A DNA stretch of 64,000 nt from Karstenula rhodostoma CBS 690.94 (GCA_010093485.1 MU001507.1:259620-323619); one strand, 5' to 3'. Counted from the first letter of the stretch, positions 43,325 through 54,712 are shown. Notes: generated from the letters alone by a model not told the origin. Translations and numbers: made by a program.

Positions 43325-46300
43325 ATGGCGCCGCCGCCGCACAGCAAGCCCGAGAATACTCTGTCCGTTGCCTGTGCCCGACCAGTGTGGCTGCATCGTT
43401 GCTAACTTCCCTCCAGCAAACGCGCACAAGAACTCATCGGAGTGCAGCAGCCCCAGGCCGCCCTGTCGCTCCTCCACGAACATGTCATATCCAAGCGCAC
43501 ACGCAACAGCCCCATCGCCTCGCTCGAGCCGGTGATGATCCTGTTTGTCGAACTCTGTGTCGACCTCAGGAAAGGCAAACTCGCCAAGGATGGCCTCTAC
43601 CAGTATAAGAACACCGCACAGAACACGAACGTCGGTACTATCGAGGTATGGACAAGTAAAAGCCAAGATCGAACGCTGGGCTAATAGTGGGCAGGTTGTG
43701 TTCAAGCGCTTTATCGAGCTCGCGGAGAAGAAGGTCACCGATGCTCAGGAAAAGGCCGCCGAGGTGCACAAAGTCACCGAAGGCCCCGCTGCTGATGGTG
43801 TAGAGGAGGAAGCAGGAGCTAAGGCTGTGGACGACCTCGAGGCCTCTGAGACTCCCGAATCCATCCTGCTCTCGACCGTTTCTGGCGAACAGTCCAAGGA
43901 CCGTACTGACCGAGCCATCGTTACGCCATGGCTAAAGTTCCTCTGGGAGACGTACCGCACGGTGCTGGACATTTTCAAGAACAACGCGCGTCTTGAGATC
44001 ATGTACCAGTCAACTGCCCTCCAGGCCTTCCAGTTCTGCCAAAACTACACCCGCAAGACCGAGTTCCGTCGTCTGTGTGAACTTCTGCGCAACCATCTCC
44101 AGAATGCTGCCAAGTTCTCATCGCAGATGCACGCAATCAACCTGTCTGACCCAGACACTCTTCAGCGCCACCTCGATACCCGCTTCCAGCAGTTGGACGT
44201 TGCGGTCAAGCTCGAGCTTTGGCAAGAGGCTTTCCGCAGCGTAGAGGACATTCACACCCTGCTTACCCTGAGCAAGCGACCCGCGAAGAACAACATGATG
44301 GCCAGCTACTTCAAGCATCTTACCGAGATCTTCCTCCGCAGTGAGAACTACCTTTTCCACGCTGCGGCATGGAGTCGTTACTACAACCTCCTGCGACAAT
44401 CTGCCGCTGCGGTTTCCGCTGGTCAGTCAAAGAAGGACAACCCTCCTGTTACCGAAGCCGATATCGTGAACACTGCCTCTTTTGTCCTTCTATCCGCGCT
44501 TTCCATCCCTGTGATCAGCACCACCCGTTCGCGAGGTGCTCTGGTAGACGTGGACGAGGCTAGGAAGAACAAAAACTCACGCCTGACCAACCTTCTCGGC
44601 ATGTCGCAAGCTCCCACCCGTGCCATCCTGTTCAAGGATGCGCTATCCAAGGGACTGCTCAAGCGCGCACGTCCGGAGATCCGGGACCTGTACAATATCC
44701 TTGAAGTGGACTTCCACCCTCTCTCCATCTGCCAGAAGATATCGCCAATCCTCGAACAGATCGGCGCTGACGAGGCTATGAAGATCTACATTGGACCTCT
44801 CCAACAAGTCATTCTCACTCGCTTGTTCCAGCAGCTGTCCCAGGTCTACGATTCCGTTGAGATTAGCTTTGTACTCAAACTTGCCCAATTCCCTGAGTCG
44901 TTCGAGGTTACCAGCGGCACCATCGAGAAGTTCATTATGAACGGTTGCAAGAAGGGAGACCTGGCCATCCGCATTGACCACGCCGCCGGTGTCCTCACAT
45001 TTGACTCGGACGTCTTTTCCTCTGCTAAGGCCATGCACCCTGGCTCAGGCGCAGGCTCTGCCGAAGGCGAGGCACGATCGGTCCAGCGCCTTCAGAGCAC
45101 ACCTGCTGAGATTGTTCGATCCCAGATCACTCGCCTGGCGAAATCTCTCTTTGTCACGTGCCAATATGTCGATCCCAGTTTCAACGCCGAAAGGCAAAAG
45201 GCCAAGGAGGCTGCGCTTCTCCGAACCAAGGAAGGTGCCGAAAAAGAGCATCGCGATACCCTTGCCCGCCGTGATATCATCTCACAGAAGAAAGAGGCTG
45301 CTCTCAAGGCGCAGCAGGCGAAAGAGAGCGAGGAACAGACCAAACGAGCTCTCCGCATTCAGCAAGCCAAGGAGGAAGAAAGCCGCCGTCTCGCCGAGGA
45401 GCAGCGCCAGCGTGCTGCCGCACGTATCAAGGCAGAACAAGAACGCGTCCAGCGTGAGGAGCTTGAGAAGCAACTCAAAGAACTCAAGGAATCAGTGCAG
45501 GTTGATCTTGATCTCCCAGAGGACCTCAGCGAGCTGGACTCTACCCGCATTCGTGCTATGAAGCTGGCAGCTCTCGAGAAGGAGAAGACCGTACTCGGTG
45601 AGCAGCTACGCATTGCCGGCAAGAGAATCGACCACCTCGAACGTGCGTACCGCAAAGAAGAGATTAAGCATCTCAAGGACGATTACGAACAGCAACAGAA
45701 GGATGATGAGGATGCATATGAGAAGTCCAAACAGGAAGAGCTCAAGGAGGCTGAGCAAAAACACAAGGAAGATGTTGAGCTCAAACACCGTCTTTCTAGG
45801 CTCGTACCAAGCTACCAGAGCTTTGTCGACGAAGTAAAGCAATCGCGCAGGGCAGAATTCGAGAAGCGCAGCAAGATCGCACAAAAGGAGCTCGAACAGA
45901 AGAAGGCGAAGCGCGTCCAGGAAATCAAGGAGCGAATCGCAAAGGAGAAGCGCGAACGAGAGGAGGCAGAGCAACGAGAGCGGGAGGAGCGGGAGAGAGA
46001 GGAGGCGGAGCGGGAAGCCAAGGAGCAGGCCGATGCAGAGAGACGAGAGAAACTTCTGGCAGAGAAGGCAGCTCGCGATGCAGACAGAGCGTACGTATCT
46101 GCATTCCATTACCATCTTGTAGCTGCTAACGAAAACTTCAGCGAACTCGCCGAGAAAGCACGTCTGCAGAGACAGCGAGAGGAGGAGGCCGAGGCGAGGC
46201 GCGTTGCGAAGAAGGCCGCGCCCTTCTCGCGCGATGCACCAGTACGCGATGCACCAGTACGCGATGCACCAGTGCGCGATGTACCAGTGCGCGAAACACC

Positions 46301-46811
46301 CTCACCTGCCGCTGGTGGTCCTCCTAGACTTGCGCTTGCGGGCAACAAGCCAACATGGCGCGAACGCGAAGCCATGAAGGCTGCTGGTCAACTACCTCCT
46401 ACCGAATCTGCGGCCCCTACCCCTGCCCCTGTAGCTGCAGCTCCTTCTCCGGCAGCTGAAGAGGCACCCAGGAGGAGCGGTTATGTTCCTCCCCATCTCC
46501 GTAACCGCGATGGTGGCGATGCCCCTGCCGCTGGTGGATGGCGTGGGCGTGAAGGCAGCGGACGTGGACCCGAGGCTGGTCGCAACGAGTCTCCTGCCGC
46601 TTCTTCCGCGCCTGAGCGACGAGGTGGATTCGGGCCTCGCGAAGACTCAGGCAGGACAGGATCCCCCGCAACTGGAGGCGGTTGGGTACCCCCGAATCGA
46701 CGTGGCACTCCAGGAGATGCTCCTCCTGAGAGCTCCCGCCCTCCTCCACCAACCCAGGCTCCTAGTGATGGCAAGTATAGGCCTGGCATGTTCAAGAGGG
46801 GCGGACAGTAA
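43325..46811 (+). CDS. tif32: translation initiation factor eIF3 subunit a (Tif32)
   Basis: Four exons: 43325-43362, 43417-43645, 43695-46090, 46142-46811, about 1110 residues. The 38-nt first exon encodes [12 protein letters not shown]; the next begins with the conserved [20 protein letters not shown]. The protein is the scaffold of eIF3 and binds the 40S ribosome. Helical repeats occupy residues about 1-450, the PCI winged helix about 450-530 ([36 protein letters not shown]), and a long charged coiled coil runs from about 585 to 890 ([20 protein letters not shown]). The tail has a degenerate 15-bp tandem repeat encoding RDAPV (46229-46297) and then Pro/Gly/Arg-rich sequence with [10 protein letters not shown]. 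The last intron is 51 nt and in frame, so retention would add 17 residues; its GCTAAC branch site supports splicing. Confidence 0.97.
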
Positions 46812-47514
46812 GTTCGTGATGCATTCAACGACGGCAATGTTCAAGCTTATGAAAATGACTTCCGTCTGCTGTGCATGATGATGGGAACAGCAGAGCAATG
46901 AATCTGGGCAACACATGGACGGACGGGCAAACAGGGAGATGATGGACGGTTGGAGTTGTGTTCCAGCGACCCGCTTTTTCCAATTTCTTAGTATTAGGTG
47001 CATCGGACAGGGATCTTTTTGGTCTTCCGTAGATAGATCAGAAGTGCGCGGCATTGTCATAAATTCCATATGGGCGGTTCAAAAAGTTTAACATTAGGAA
47101 TGGCCGTGAAGAATCGATGTCTGTGGTGTTTGCTTTTGTGGATCATGCAATCTGGTGTATATGCTTGTAATCTTCTTCAATGTGTTCCAGCCTATCTCGT
47201 GAAGACGTCCACTTTTTTCTACCATCCCCTCAAACATGAACATTTCCAGCTCAGTCATAGCTGTGCTGCTCTTTGCCATGAGCGTGGCAATACAGCTGTA
47301 CCGGCACTCACTTCTAGCCTCGAGCGTATCGACTCTTCCGGCGGGGATTTCCAGCGTCGACATGACAAACACCACATCAAGGTCTTATGCCTTTGGAAAG
47401 GTAGAGAAAGAACTTTTATCAGGCACCAATAATAACGCCAGTGTAAGATTATCTACATAGCACCACTTCCGGACTTGTTAACCCGATGCTTATATGAGTA
47501 CCTGATCCATCAGC
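46812..47514. other. convergent intergenic interval
   Basis: Between eIF3a (+) and the zinc-finger-like gene (-). It contains the small candidate ORF at 47236-47460 (listed) and otherwise nothing recognised. Confidence 0.5.
47236..47460 (+). CDS. candidate small secreted peptide
   Basis: ATG-initiated frame of 74 residues. The first 20 residues (MNISSSVIAVLLFAMSVAIQ) look like a signal peptide; the rest is Ser/Thr/Asn-rich without Cys and ends in ASVRLST. It lies in the convergent space between two genes, close to the 3' end of the gene on the other strand. No family is recognised and a frame of this size can occur by chance. Confidence 0.2.
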   Translation: MNISSSVIAVLLFAMSVAIQLYRHSLLASSVSTLPAGISSVDMTNTTSRSYAFGKVEKELLSGTNNNASVRLST

Positions 47515-48960
47515 TTAATCCCACGCGTACACTCCACGGCCCTCGTCGAGTTCGACCACAGACGGATCAATGACGAAGTCTGACGACAGATGGTTCCAGT
47601 CGAACAGAAAATCCGACGGACCGCTGAAAGCCGCGTTCGGTATGTTTTCGAATTCCCAAGATGTATCAAGAGTGTTCCCCGCCTCTATCGACGATTGGTT
47701 TTGTGACAGAATAGGGTCAGATATACCTGGGGGCTCACTTGCCGTCCTTTGCGTTTCGAGCTCTGTAGGGTCTCGGGTGTTTAGTGCACTCCAGCTTTGC
47801 CTAGGAGGCACGTCCTGCGGTAGAGATTGGCCTTGAGGGCGTTTTTCAAGAGATTTTGCGGTTATTGTTGGCGGATGAACGCACGTAGCTTCATCGAAGT
47901 ATGTGGAATACCGATGGACTTGCTTAGGCAAATGTATAATATCTGTGGGCTGGCGGTCTCGCGGACTGACATTCTCCGCATGGGTATCACAGTGAGATAG
48001 CTGCGTTGAAGAACCCAGTCCCGTCTCAAGATTCTTCTGCTGGATGCAGGTACCCATTGTGTTCACCCGACTCAGGTCAGCTTCCTCACTCCCATAATCA
48101 CCATCATCAGGAAGGCCAAGTATCCTGGACTTGCATCGCTTGATGATCCGTGGGATCCTCCCTCTGATCCTAGCAACAATCGGATCGAGACCCGATCCAA
48201 GCTCTTTAACTAGCTCGATTTCAGGCTCCTCGGCCAGCAGGCGCTCCATTCGGCTACTAATCCCAGGCTGATCATACGGGCTCAGAATCTCCCTATCGTC
48301 AGGAAACAATGCCTTGTCCATCAGTCTCCACTTAGCCTCGATGGAATCATGCATAGAAAACGGTGGCTTCTTGAATTCAAGTTTCTTCCAAAGCTCTGCA
48401 CTGGTCCGCTCATCGATGACATGTGGGTGTTTCGCGCAGATATCGTCTCGTTGCAGATGTTGATCGCAAGCATCGCTCGACGACATCTCTTCGCGACACC
48501 ACGGACGACGCAGTGCCTGAATATGTACCCTCTTGAGGTAATCTTTGAGCTTCGCTAGATCTTGGAATCCTATCCCTCTGCAGGAAGCGCGGGTGTATCT
48601 GTCTGGATCTCGCTGGTAGAAAGGGCATTTTAAGCGCGGCCGCTTTTCGGGTACTCTTCCTCTTTTTCTTCCTCTGCCATGGTCTCCGGTTTCGTCCTCG
48701 GATGGCGTTTCGCCATTGCCATTGTTATTGCCATTGCTGTCGCCATCGTCGTTACTCCTGCTGTGATGCCTCTTCTGACCGGAGGTGTTTGAGTAAGTTG
48801 TTTTTATAGGAGAAGGCGAGGACCCGCTATTCGAATTTTCCACGGAGGAGCTGTTCGTAGATGATTCAAGTCCATCCCCGGGTTCAGATAGGTCTACGCG
48901 ATCCGCCAAGATGAACTCTAAGAGCTTGTCCACTGCGGCTTTCTTCATCATTGAAGCCAT
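47515..48960 (-). CDS. C2H2-like zinc-finger domain protein
   Basis: Single exon of 481 residues on the minus strand. Residues about 108-180 carry the pattern of fungal atypical C2H2-type domains: LKCPFYQRDPDRYTRASC, then a helix LAKLKDYLKRVH, then RPWCREEMSSSDACDQHLQ and DDICAKHPH. In most relatives the first helix has His (LKEHLxRxH); here the position is Tyr (KDYLKRVH), so one site may bind metal poorly. A preceding region is Ser/Asn/Gly-rich with a basic cluster (RGRKRGRVPEKRPRLK) that can serve as nuclear signal. The C-terminal half is unstructured, with an acidic, hydrophobic end (FLFDWNHLSSDFVIDPSVVE) like an activation segment. Function unknown; such genes often sit in variable, HeLo/NLR-containing neighbourhoods, as here. 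Confidence 0.78.
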   Translation of the reverse strand: MASMMKKAAVDKLLEFILADRVDLSEPGDGLESSTNSSSVENSNSGSSPSPIKTTYSNTSGQKRHHSRSNDDGDSNGNNNGNGETPSEDETGDHGRGRKRGRVPEKRPRLKCPFYQRDPDRYTRASCRGIGFQDLAKLKDYLKRVHIQALRRPWCREEMSSSDACDQHLQRDDICAKHPHVIDERTSAELWKKLEFKKPPFSMHDSIEAKWRLMDKALFPDDREILSPYDQPGISSRMERLLAEEPEIELVKELGSGLDPIVARIRGRIPRIIKRCKSRILGLPDDGDYGSEEADLSRVNTMGTCIQQKNLETGLGSSTQLSHCDTHAENVSPRDRQPTDIIHLPKQVHRYSTYFDEATCVHPPTITAKSLEKRPQGQSLPQDVPPRQSWSALNTRDPTELETQRTASEPPGISDPILSQNQSSIEAGNTLDTSWEFENIPNAAFSGPSDFLFDWNHLSSDFVIDPSVVELDEGRGVYAWD

Positions 48961-49224
48961 GCTATCAAGAAGCTCTTCTGAAGTCTCTACTAGCCCAGCT
49001 AGACATAAGATCAGGAGGTTGTTGGGCTGGGTAACTCAGGGGGCCGGCTCTGTAGAGGAGCGGCGCATTGCTTGAAGTTTGGGCGACGATTGCGACGGCG
49101 CGTCTTCTCGTGAGAGTTATACCGAATAGTGACTGCTCGCGATTAAATTATTGGGCAGGCAGCAGCGTACGCACGAATATTTCTTGCTTCAACTTCTTCG
49201 AACCTCGATGAACGCCTGCGATAA

Positions 49225-49638
49225 CAAACCGATTCGACACTCTTCACATACGACTTCAACTGGGCCAAGGGCTACTGGGACTATGCTTTGAACTCGATTT
49301 CACGCATCCTTGGCCACATACCACACTACTGGTATAGCCGGGAGAATGGTTTCAAAACCATAGCATCCTTTCTTTACCTGCTTCCTCCGGTGTACGAGGG
49401 AAAAGAAATGAACTTCGAAACATTTTGGACTCTTCGCGATATCCATGAGGCATATGAGAATGGTGGTTGGATGCATGTCCAGAAGAACACTGATTTGTAC
49501 AAGTTAAAGGACATGTTTAAGGTCCTCTTTGAGCTTGAATTTGACCGGAAGGATGAGTGGCGGAGGCTTAAGAAGATTGTTGACGATCTTTGTGCGGAAT
49601 ACGAAAGGGAATCTGAGCCCTCGATTACCAAGGACTGA
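49225..49638 (+). pseudogene. gene fragment without a start codon, unknown family
   Basis: An open frame of 137 codons follows a stop at 49222-49224. The protein looks real (YDFNWAKGYWDYAL, GHIPHYWYSRENGFKTIASF, FETFWTLRDIHEAYENGGWM, LFELEFDRKDEWRRLKKIVD) but no ATG opens it before its middle. Either an upstream exon is joined at the AAG before GGCTACTGG, or this is the 3' remnant of a lost gene. I do not recognise the family. Confidence 0.4.
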
Positions 49639-49810
49639 TCGCATGATATGAAAGGATATCGATAGCTCTCTTTATCGCTCAAGGCACCCACCGTAACCAG
49701 ATAGAGTGGCAGTTTATTCGAAATCTCTAAGAGAGTTCATGCTATGCAATTGTTCCTGTGCCACAGTTCTATAGACCAAATGCATCAAATGCCTAAAAAT
49801 GGAATACTCA

Positions 49811-50123
49811 CCTCTCGGTTATAGGTATTTCTTTTTACGGTGTCTTCGCCGTCTTCTGTCGCTTTAGTATCATCTTCCTTCTCGCGGAAGACAAGCCACA
49901 ACACCCCCCCACGCACCCAGAATCAACAGCACCAGCCCGAAAAAGCCTATCGTGCTGACTGCTATGATGACTGTAAAGCTGACTTACTGCCCAATATGAT
50001 CTTCAAGGATGTAGTTTTCCCAGCGGCCGCGAGCGCGAAGAAAGTTACCAAGACGAAGAGGTCGTCGATGTTGGTAAGGGCAAAGGTGCTGCATGCTTTG
50101 GTGATAGCGTTGCGAAGGTGCAT
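49811..50123 (-). pseudogene. cadmium-resistance-type (CadD) transporter remnant
   Basis: On the minus strand from ATG 50123 the first 46 residues match the N-terminus of fungal CadD-family transporters (FALTNIDDLFVLVTFFALAA, LKIILG). Frame then changes near 49990 to give FTVIIAVSTIGFFGLVLLIL, and changes again at a run of seven Cs (plus strand 49904-49910) to give LVFREKEDDTKATEDGEDTV. Without those changes translation stops at a TAG about 10 codons after the first break. The inter-helix loop also seems shortened relative to the family, and nothing after KRNTYNRE matches the remainder of the protein. A dead, 3'-truncated gene. Confidence 0.72.
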
Positions 50124-50732
50124 GGTGTGGAAATGAAGTTTTGTGATAGACGTGAGCGGTAGAAGGATTATCCTCGGTGAGTGAGCGAGATTACGTGATG
50201 CCTGGTAGCCTTCGAGGGGGCGGGTTTGATAGATTTGACGAGAGTGTCGTTGGGGGTGGCTGAGCTGGGATGATACTGTGCCACAGACAGAGTTTGGAGG
50301 GTAAGTGATGTGGCTGGTGGGGAAGCGTTTGATGTGAGGGATACGCGTTCGGGATCACAAGTGTGTCCGTTCGGGTAGTGGCACGGCAAGATGGAAATGT
50401 TAGAGGGAGAACTGGAGCAGCAGCGCTCACGTAGTACCACTGCAGGTAGAACCTCGAGCCCAATACTGATTGCCTTCCCAGGAAGTTGCGGATTAGAGGG
50501 TAGATTGAACTGGTGAAGCGCGCTTGAACTGTGCGTCCTACTGGTGTAGCTTGGTGTTGTCATTCATTCCAGTATTGTCACTGCTACGCTAATCTACGAC
50601 TGGTCGATTAAGGAGGATTGACGGGATTCAGACCAGGGTACTTACTACGAGCATACCTCTAACTAAGTATCACATCTGGAAATCACTTGTGGCTGTGCAT
50701 CTTGCATCTTCTTTCCTAGCGCTGCCGCACTC
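50124..50732. other. intergenic interval
   Basis: Between the CadD remnant and the Memo-family gene, both minus. No feature is recognised. Confidence 0.5.
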
Positions 50733-51890
50733 TCAAAGCACAGCAAACGCGCTGGCATACGAGACGCTGCTGTCCTTAACGCTCACCACCTCGCTGCTCC
50801 TCTCATATCGAACGAACTTAAACTTGCCATCGCCCTGCAGTCCACTGGCCTGCTCCACGGCAGCCATGAAAACACCAATTGGGTGCCGACCGCACACTGT
50901 GTTACCGGTCTCTTGCAGCTGCTCCAGAAACTGTCTGTGCTCTCCGCTCTCCACTGCATCTATGCTCTCGAAGTCGACGGCCTTGATGCTCTCGTGAATC
51001 GGATAGTCTTTCTTGACTTCGGAGGAGGATCGGAGTTCCTTGGCGCTACCGTCAGGCAGTTGATAGTATGTGTACCGAAAGCGTGAGCCCCAATGGCAGA
51101 AGTCGGAGGAGATTACAAAGAGGTTTGTTGGGTCGGCGAGGTAAGGGGCGAGTTTGGAGCCGAGATCGCGCTCGGTTGAGGAGTTGGTTGCGCCGACTAG
51201 GATGGGGACCAGAGGGACTGCGGAGCTATCCGACTTGAAGGTTTGATTGTGTCTGAGTTCTTCAATTAGTATCAGACCAGGGAGTGATTCGGAAATTTAA
51301 GGACGCGTACAATGACAACATCTTGTAGATGTACGGCAGATGCATCTCCAAGCTGTGCTCGTCTTCATCCTGCTGCCTAGACATGGTCTTCAAGTTCCAT
51401 CCCTTTCGGATAGTCTCTACAAGCTCTGTATCGACGGTGAGGTTTCCGAGAGGAGTACCATATTCACTGCATGCCGTCGTCGCAGCGTCCGATAAGCCCC
51501 AGTGGTGGGAGGGACCGAGCAGAAAGACGCGCTTGCTGCAAGAGTGAGCTTTCAGGTATGTTCTCAAGGAGTGAAGACATACGCGTTCGCCCAGTCGGCG
51601 CTTTTATAGGCCCATGCAGCAGCAGGCCCTGAGTACGAGTATCCAGCGTGCCTGCACATCATGAGCCTTGCTTTCTCGGTAGCAACCCCCAACGTAGCCT
51701 ACGGTGCAATTATAGCTCTGGCATTCTGCACGGGGATTGAAATGCCGCCTTGCGTTGCGGAGGCGGATCCTATGGGAGTTGTTGAGCTTGGTACTTTGGA
51801 CAGCCAGCTGTCGAGCTGCTGTGAGAGGGTTGCGCCATCGTCAGTGTACCACGATCCTGCGTGTGAAGGATGGCGGATAGCTGGAGCCAT
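50733..51890 (-). CDS. Memo-family protein
   Basis: Four exons: 51890-51703, 51651-51583, 51535-51311, 51252-50733 (introns of 51, 47 and 58 nt), about 333 residues. The Memo fold resembles extradiol dioxygenases and class III amidases; members bind copper or iron and are linked to cell motility in animals and to morphogenesis in yeast (Mho1). Conserved blocks: IRHPSHAGSWYTDDG, IIAPHAGYSYSGPAA (across intron 1), FLLGPSHHWGLS, DEDEHSLEMHLPYIYKML, PILVGATNSSTE, FVISSDFCHWGSRFRYTYY and NTVCGRHPIGVFMAAVE. The His residues of SHAG, PHAG, PSHH and CHWG form the putative metal site and all are present. The start gives the conserved N-terminus directly before the SHAGSWY motif. It is divergent from the gene at 52523. 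Confidence 0.94.
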
Positions 51891-52522
51891 GGTAGCTGGA
51901 GTATTTGCAAGCCGCAGTATCTAGAAACTGGTGAAGCTGTGAATAGCTGTGGCAGATACTGAGATGTAAGAGTGGTGGAGTGGCGGGGCATTGAGGAAGG
52001 TACAGCTCTAGTGGGGCAGCGGCGTCCCAGACACGACGTAATCAGTTACGGATCGGAATGAATATGAAATGTGGAACTATTCCTTACCAAACATGAGGAT
52101 TTTCGAATCCGAGTACGTAGATAGTGGTTTCCTTGTCCTTTACAGAAGTTCAGTCAATCCTCTGCGACGTTTCGGACACGGTTAAGGTGCGTTGCGGTCC
52201 ACCGTAGCGACGACTAGGGTACAACTCCGGTTGAGTTGGCTCTCTCCTCTCGCTCTAGATGGAAATACGAAGTGCATATCACAATATACGATTGATTGGG
52301 GTGTGCCAATGTAGGTTGTTGGGTCCCTCCATCTGGACACGCGACTAGTGCGCGTCGCGACGATTCACGCGCGCCAGCCTCCACAATCCTCCGCATTTCA
52401 TCATCATTCAGCTCCGCTTACTCTTCATCACACACAACGCACGTTCTCCGCCGCATTATCTTCTTACACCGTATATACATACCGTAATATTCCATCCCAA
52501 CGACGCATCATATATTATCACA
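51891..52522. promoter_or_regulatory. divergent promoter region
   Basis: Holds the promoters of the Memo-family gene (-) and the Cys-rich protein gene (+). No specific site is recognised. Confidence 0.5.
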
Positions 52523-53237
52523 ATGGGCTTCAAACGCAAGCGATCCGTCGACGAGTCGCCGGTTTCTGTCTCCAGCTTCGCCGGTTTTGCCACGCCCGAC
52601 GCACAGTCTCCCACACCCCTACCTAATGGGTACAGCGGCATGATGAATCTGGATGCTCCCACGAGCAGAGGCACAGGCTGGGACTTCTCTAATCTGGGGA
52701 GGATAAAGAGTGGCGACTGGGGGCTGCGCACGCGCAAGCGGTTCAGAGACAACCGACCAGACGAGCATATCATACACGGTATGCTTCCAACCTTTGCCGC
52801 TAGGATGGGCAAATATACTAACGAATCTAGAAACTACAATCAACAAGCTCTTCTCCGCACAACGCACGCAGCCACACGCCGAGCCCATACTATCTGACAC
52901 GCTGCCTGCGCAGCAGGAACCCGTCGTACAGAAGCCGCAAAAGTCAACGCTGCACGCGTTTTGGAACATTCCTGCGCCGCTTGTGCAGCCGCCGATTGCG
53001 CAGATGCAGCCCCCACGCGAGGCGGATGCGCCCCGGTGCGAGGATTGCGACACGCTGCTTGAGAAAGACGCGAATGATATGGATGTCGATATGGATATCG
53101 ATGGTCCGTTCGAGAGATGCTCGCTCGCGTGCAGCGATTGCGGGAGGAATGTGTGCGGTCAGTGCGCGGTTGTCACGAACGCGAGACATTGCTTGCAGTG
53201 CGCGACGTCGGCGAGGAATCCGAAGAGATGGTGGTAG
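52523..53237 (+). CDS. Cys-rich small protein, possibly nuclear, unknown function
   Basis: Two exons, 52523-52778 and 52831-53237 (52-nt intron), about 220 residues. The N-terminus is basic (MGFKRKRSVDESP), a possible nuclear signal; residues 60-90 contain LRTRKRFRDNRPDEHIIHET. The C-terminal 75 residues carry a Cys array: CEDCDTLLE, CSLACSDCGRNVCGQCAV, ARHCLQCA, ending in NPKRWW. The spacing of CxxC pairs suggests binding of two zinc ions in a treble-clef or RING-like fold. An acidic DMDVDMDID stretch separates the first pair from the rest. Conserved ascomycete protein of unknown role in my judgement. Confidence 0.8.
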
Positions 53238-53584
53238 CATAAGTGTTCGGTGGTGCTTTTATTTTTATGGGGTTAGGGCGTTATCATTGGATTTGAGAGC
53301 ATAGCGATGCGTTCGTTCGGTGTTTGGGTTGATACCATCCGCGGGTTCTGGAGTTTGGCATGAGCCCACTGGCGGAACAAGTACATATACAGAGCACTTT
53401 TGTAGTAGATTGTAGGAAGGTTGACAGAAGAGCGCCATTTACCGAAAAAAATGCATATTCGAACAGTTTTGCGTCTGCATCCCAAACAATCGTACATCGA
53501 GACATGCTCGCATACAAGATATCGTACACCACCCACCGTCCCCCATCTATGCCATACATCATGCACGTACCCTCCAAACACCCT
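53238..53584. other. convergent intergenic interval
   Basis: Between the 3' ends of the Cys-rich protein gene (+) and the mitochondrial protein gene (-). Nothing else is seen. Confidence 0.5.
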
Positions 53585-54151
53585 TTAGTCCCCATGCGTA
53601 ACACTCTCCTCCATCCCCAACACGGCCTGCTCCAACTCCCTCACCCTCTGGCCCACCCTCCTCTTCACCTCCTCCGCAACCGCCGCATCCCCCTCCAACA
53701 CTCCCCCGTAAAACTCCAACAACCGATCCAGCTCCTCCCTCGCCGCCGCCCGATCGTCCGACGCATACGTAGTATTCTTCTCCGTCTCCTCCGCCGCGAT
53801 CTCGAACTCGTCGCGCGCGGTGCCGTACAGCTCTGTGATCTCCTCCATCACTTCGTCGATTTTGGCAGCCGCGGAGGAAGAGCTGGAAGGCGGCGGGACG
53901 TGCGAGGCGCAGGTGGGGGAGCTGCGCGTGAAGGTGCGGACGGAGGAGTAGGTGTAGGGTGTGTGGAAGCGGGTCCAAGTCTGGGCGGCGAGGAGGGTGA
54001 GGTTGCGCACGGGGTATGGTGGGGGTGGGGAGCGCGAGCGCGATCGCGAGTGGTTCTGGAGTTGGGAGAATGGGCGCGCAGGTTGGGTTGCGGGGCGGAG
54101 GGTGGTTGTTGTTCGGAGGAGGGTGCGGAGGGCTGGGGCGCGGGCGGTCAT
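53585..54151 (-). CDS. mitochondrial protein of unknown function
   Basis: Single exon of 188 residues. The first 70 residues are rich in Arg, Thr, Ser and Ala with no acidic residues (MTARAPALRTLLRTTTTLRP), a strong mitochondrial presequence type. The mature part is a negatively charged helical segment (KIDEVMEEITELYGTARDEF, REELDRLLEFYGGVLEG, VKRRVGQRVRELEQAVLGM) without membrane segment or Cys. It resembles small conserved ascomycete proteins with a coiled-coil mature part; I cannot name a function. Codons are strongly C/G-ending, supporting a real gene. Confidence 0.72.
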   Translation of the reverse strand: MTARAPALRTLLRTTTTLRPATQPARPFSQLQNHSRSRSRSPPPPYPVRNLTLLAAQTWTRFHTPYTYSSVRTFTRSSPTCASHVPPPSSSSSAAAKIDEVMEEITELYGTARDEFEIAAEETEKNTTYASDDRAAAREELDRLLEFYGGVLEGDAAVAEEVKRRVGQRVRELEQAVLGMEESVTHGD

Positions 54152-54697
54152 TTTGGTATGAGTTGGCTCTGGCTAAGAGCGGTGGTGCAATTGATGCACA
54201 GAGCAGTTATGGAATGATTGTGGCCGTGGGAGAAAAGGTGGTGAGGGAAAGACTGCGACGGGAAGTGGAACTGCTTCCGAGCTGACGGAGCTTGACCGGT
54301 TAGGACTATGTCATGGAGGAGGCCGTGCACAGTTTGTGTGTCGGTTTTTTATCTGGAACATTGAAATCGAGATCACTGAATCGTCCTTCAATTAGCTTAG
54401 GTGGACGATGTCCTAATTCACTCTTTGAGATCTTCAAAATCAAGTTGTGGTTTTCTAGCGATCACTCTGGGACTGATGCTCCATTCCCGCTCTCCTACGC
54501 CGAGGTTCCCAACGCCCACTCCAGCGCCACATCATCCCCACTATCTACTGGCTCGCTTCCACAAGCCCCGCTGCCTCATGCCTGCACCAGACTTGCCCCA
54601 CAGAGTCGATTGTCTCATTGTGCTAATTCACCGGTGCTCATTTTTGTGCTGGTATATATATTTTCTTTATGGTCAAAGTCTTCACGGATTAGCATCA
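54152..54697. other. intergenic interval upstream of the tRNA gene
   Basis: Upstream space of the mitochondrial protein gene (-). Short frames on the plus strand run into the tRNA and are not accepted as genes. Confidence 0.5.
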
Positions 54698-54712
54698 GCG
54701 GCTGTAGTCTAG

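Noticed and set aside
45606..46115. Minus-strand Leu-rich frame resembling a membrane protein
   Set aside because: Antisense of the Glu/Arg/Lys-rich coiled coil of eIF3a, which always yields Leu/Ser-rich mirror frames.
49840..50136. Plus-strand frame of 98 codons
   Set aside because: Antisense of the CadD remnant; the minus strand carries the recognisable family blocks.
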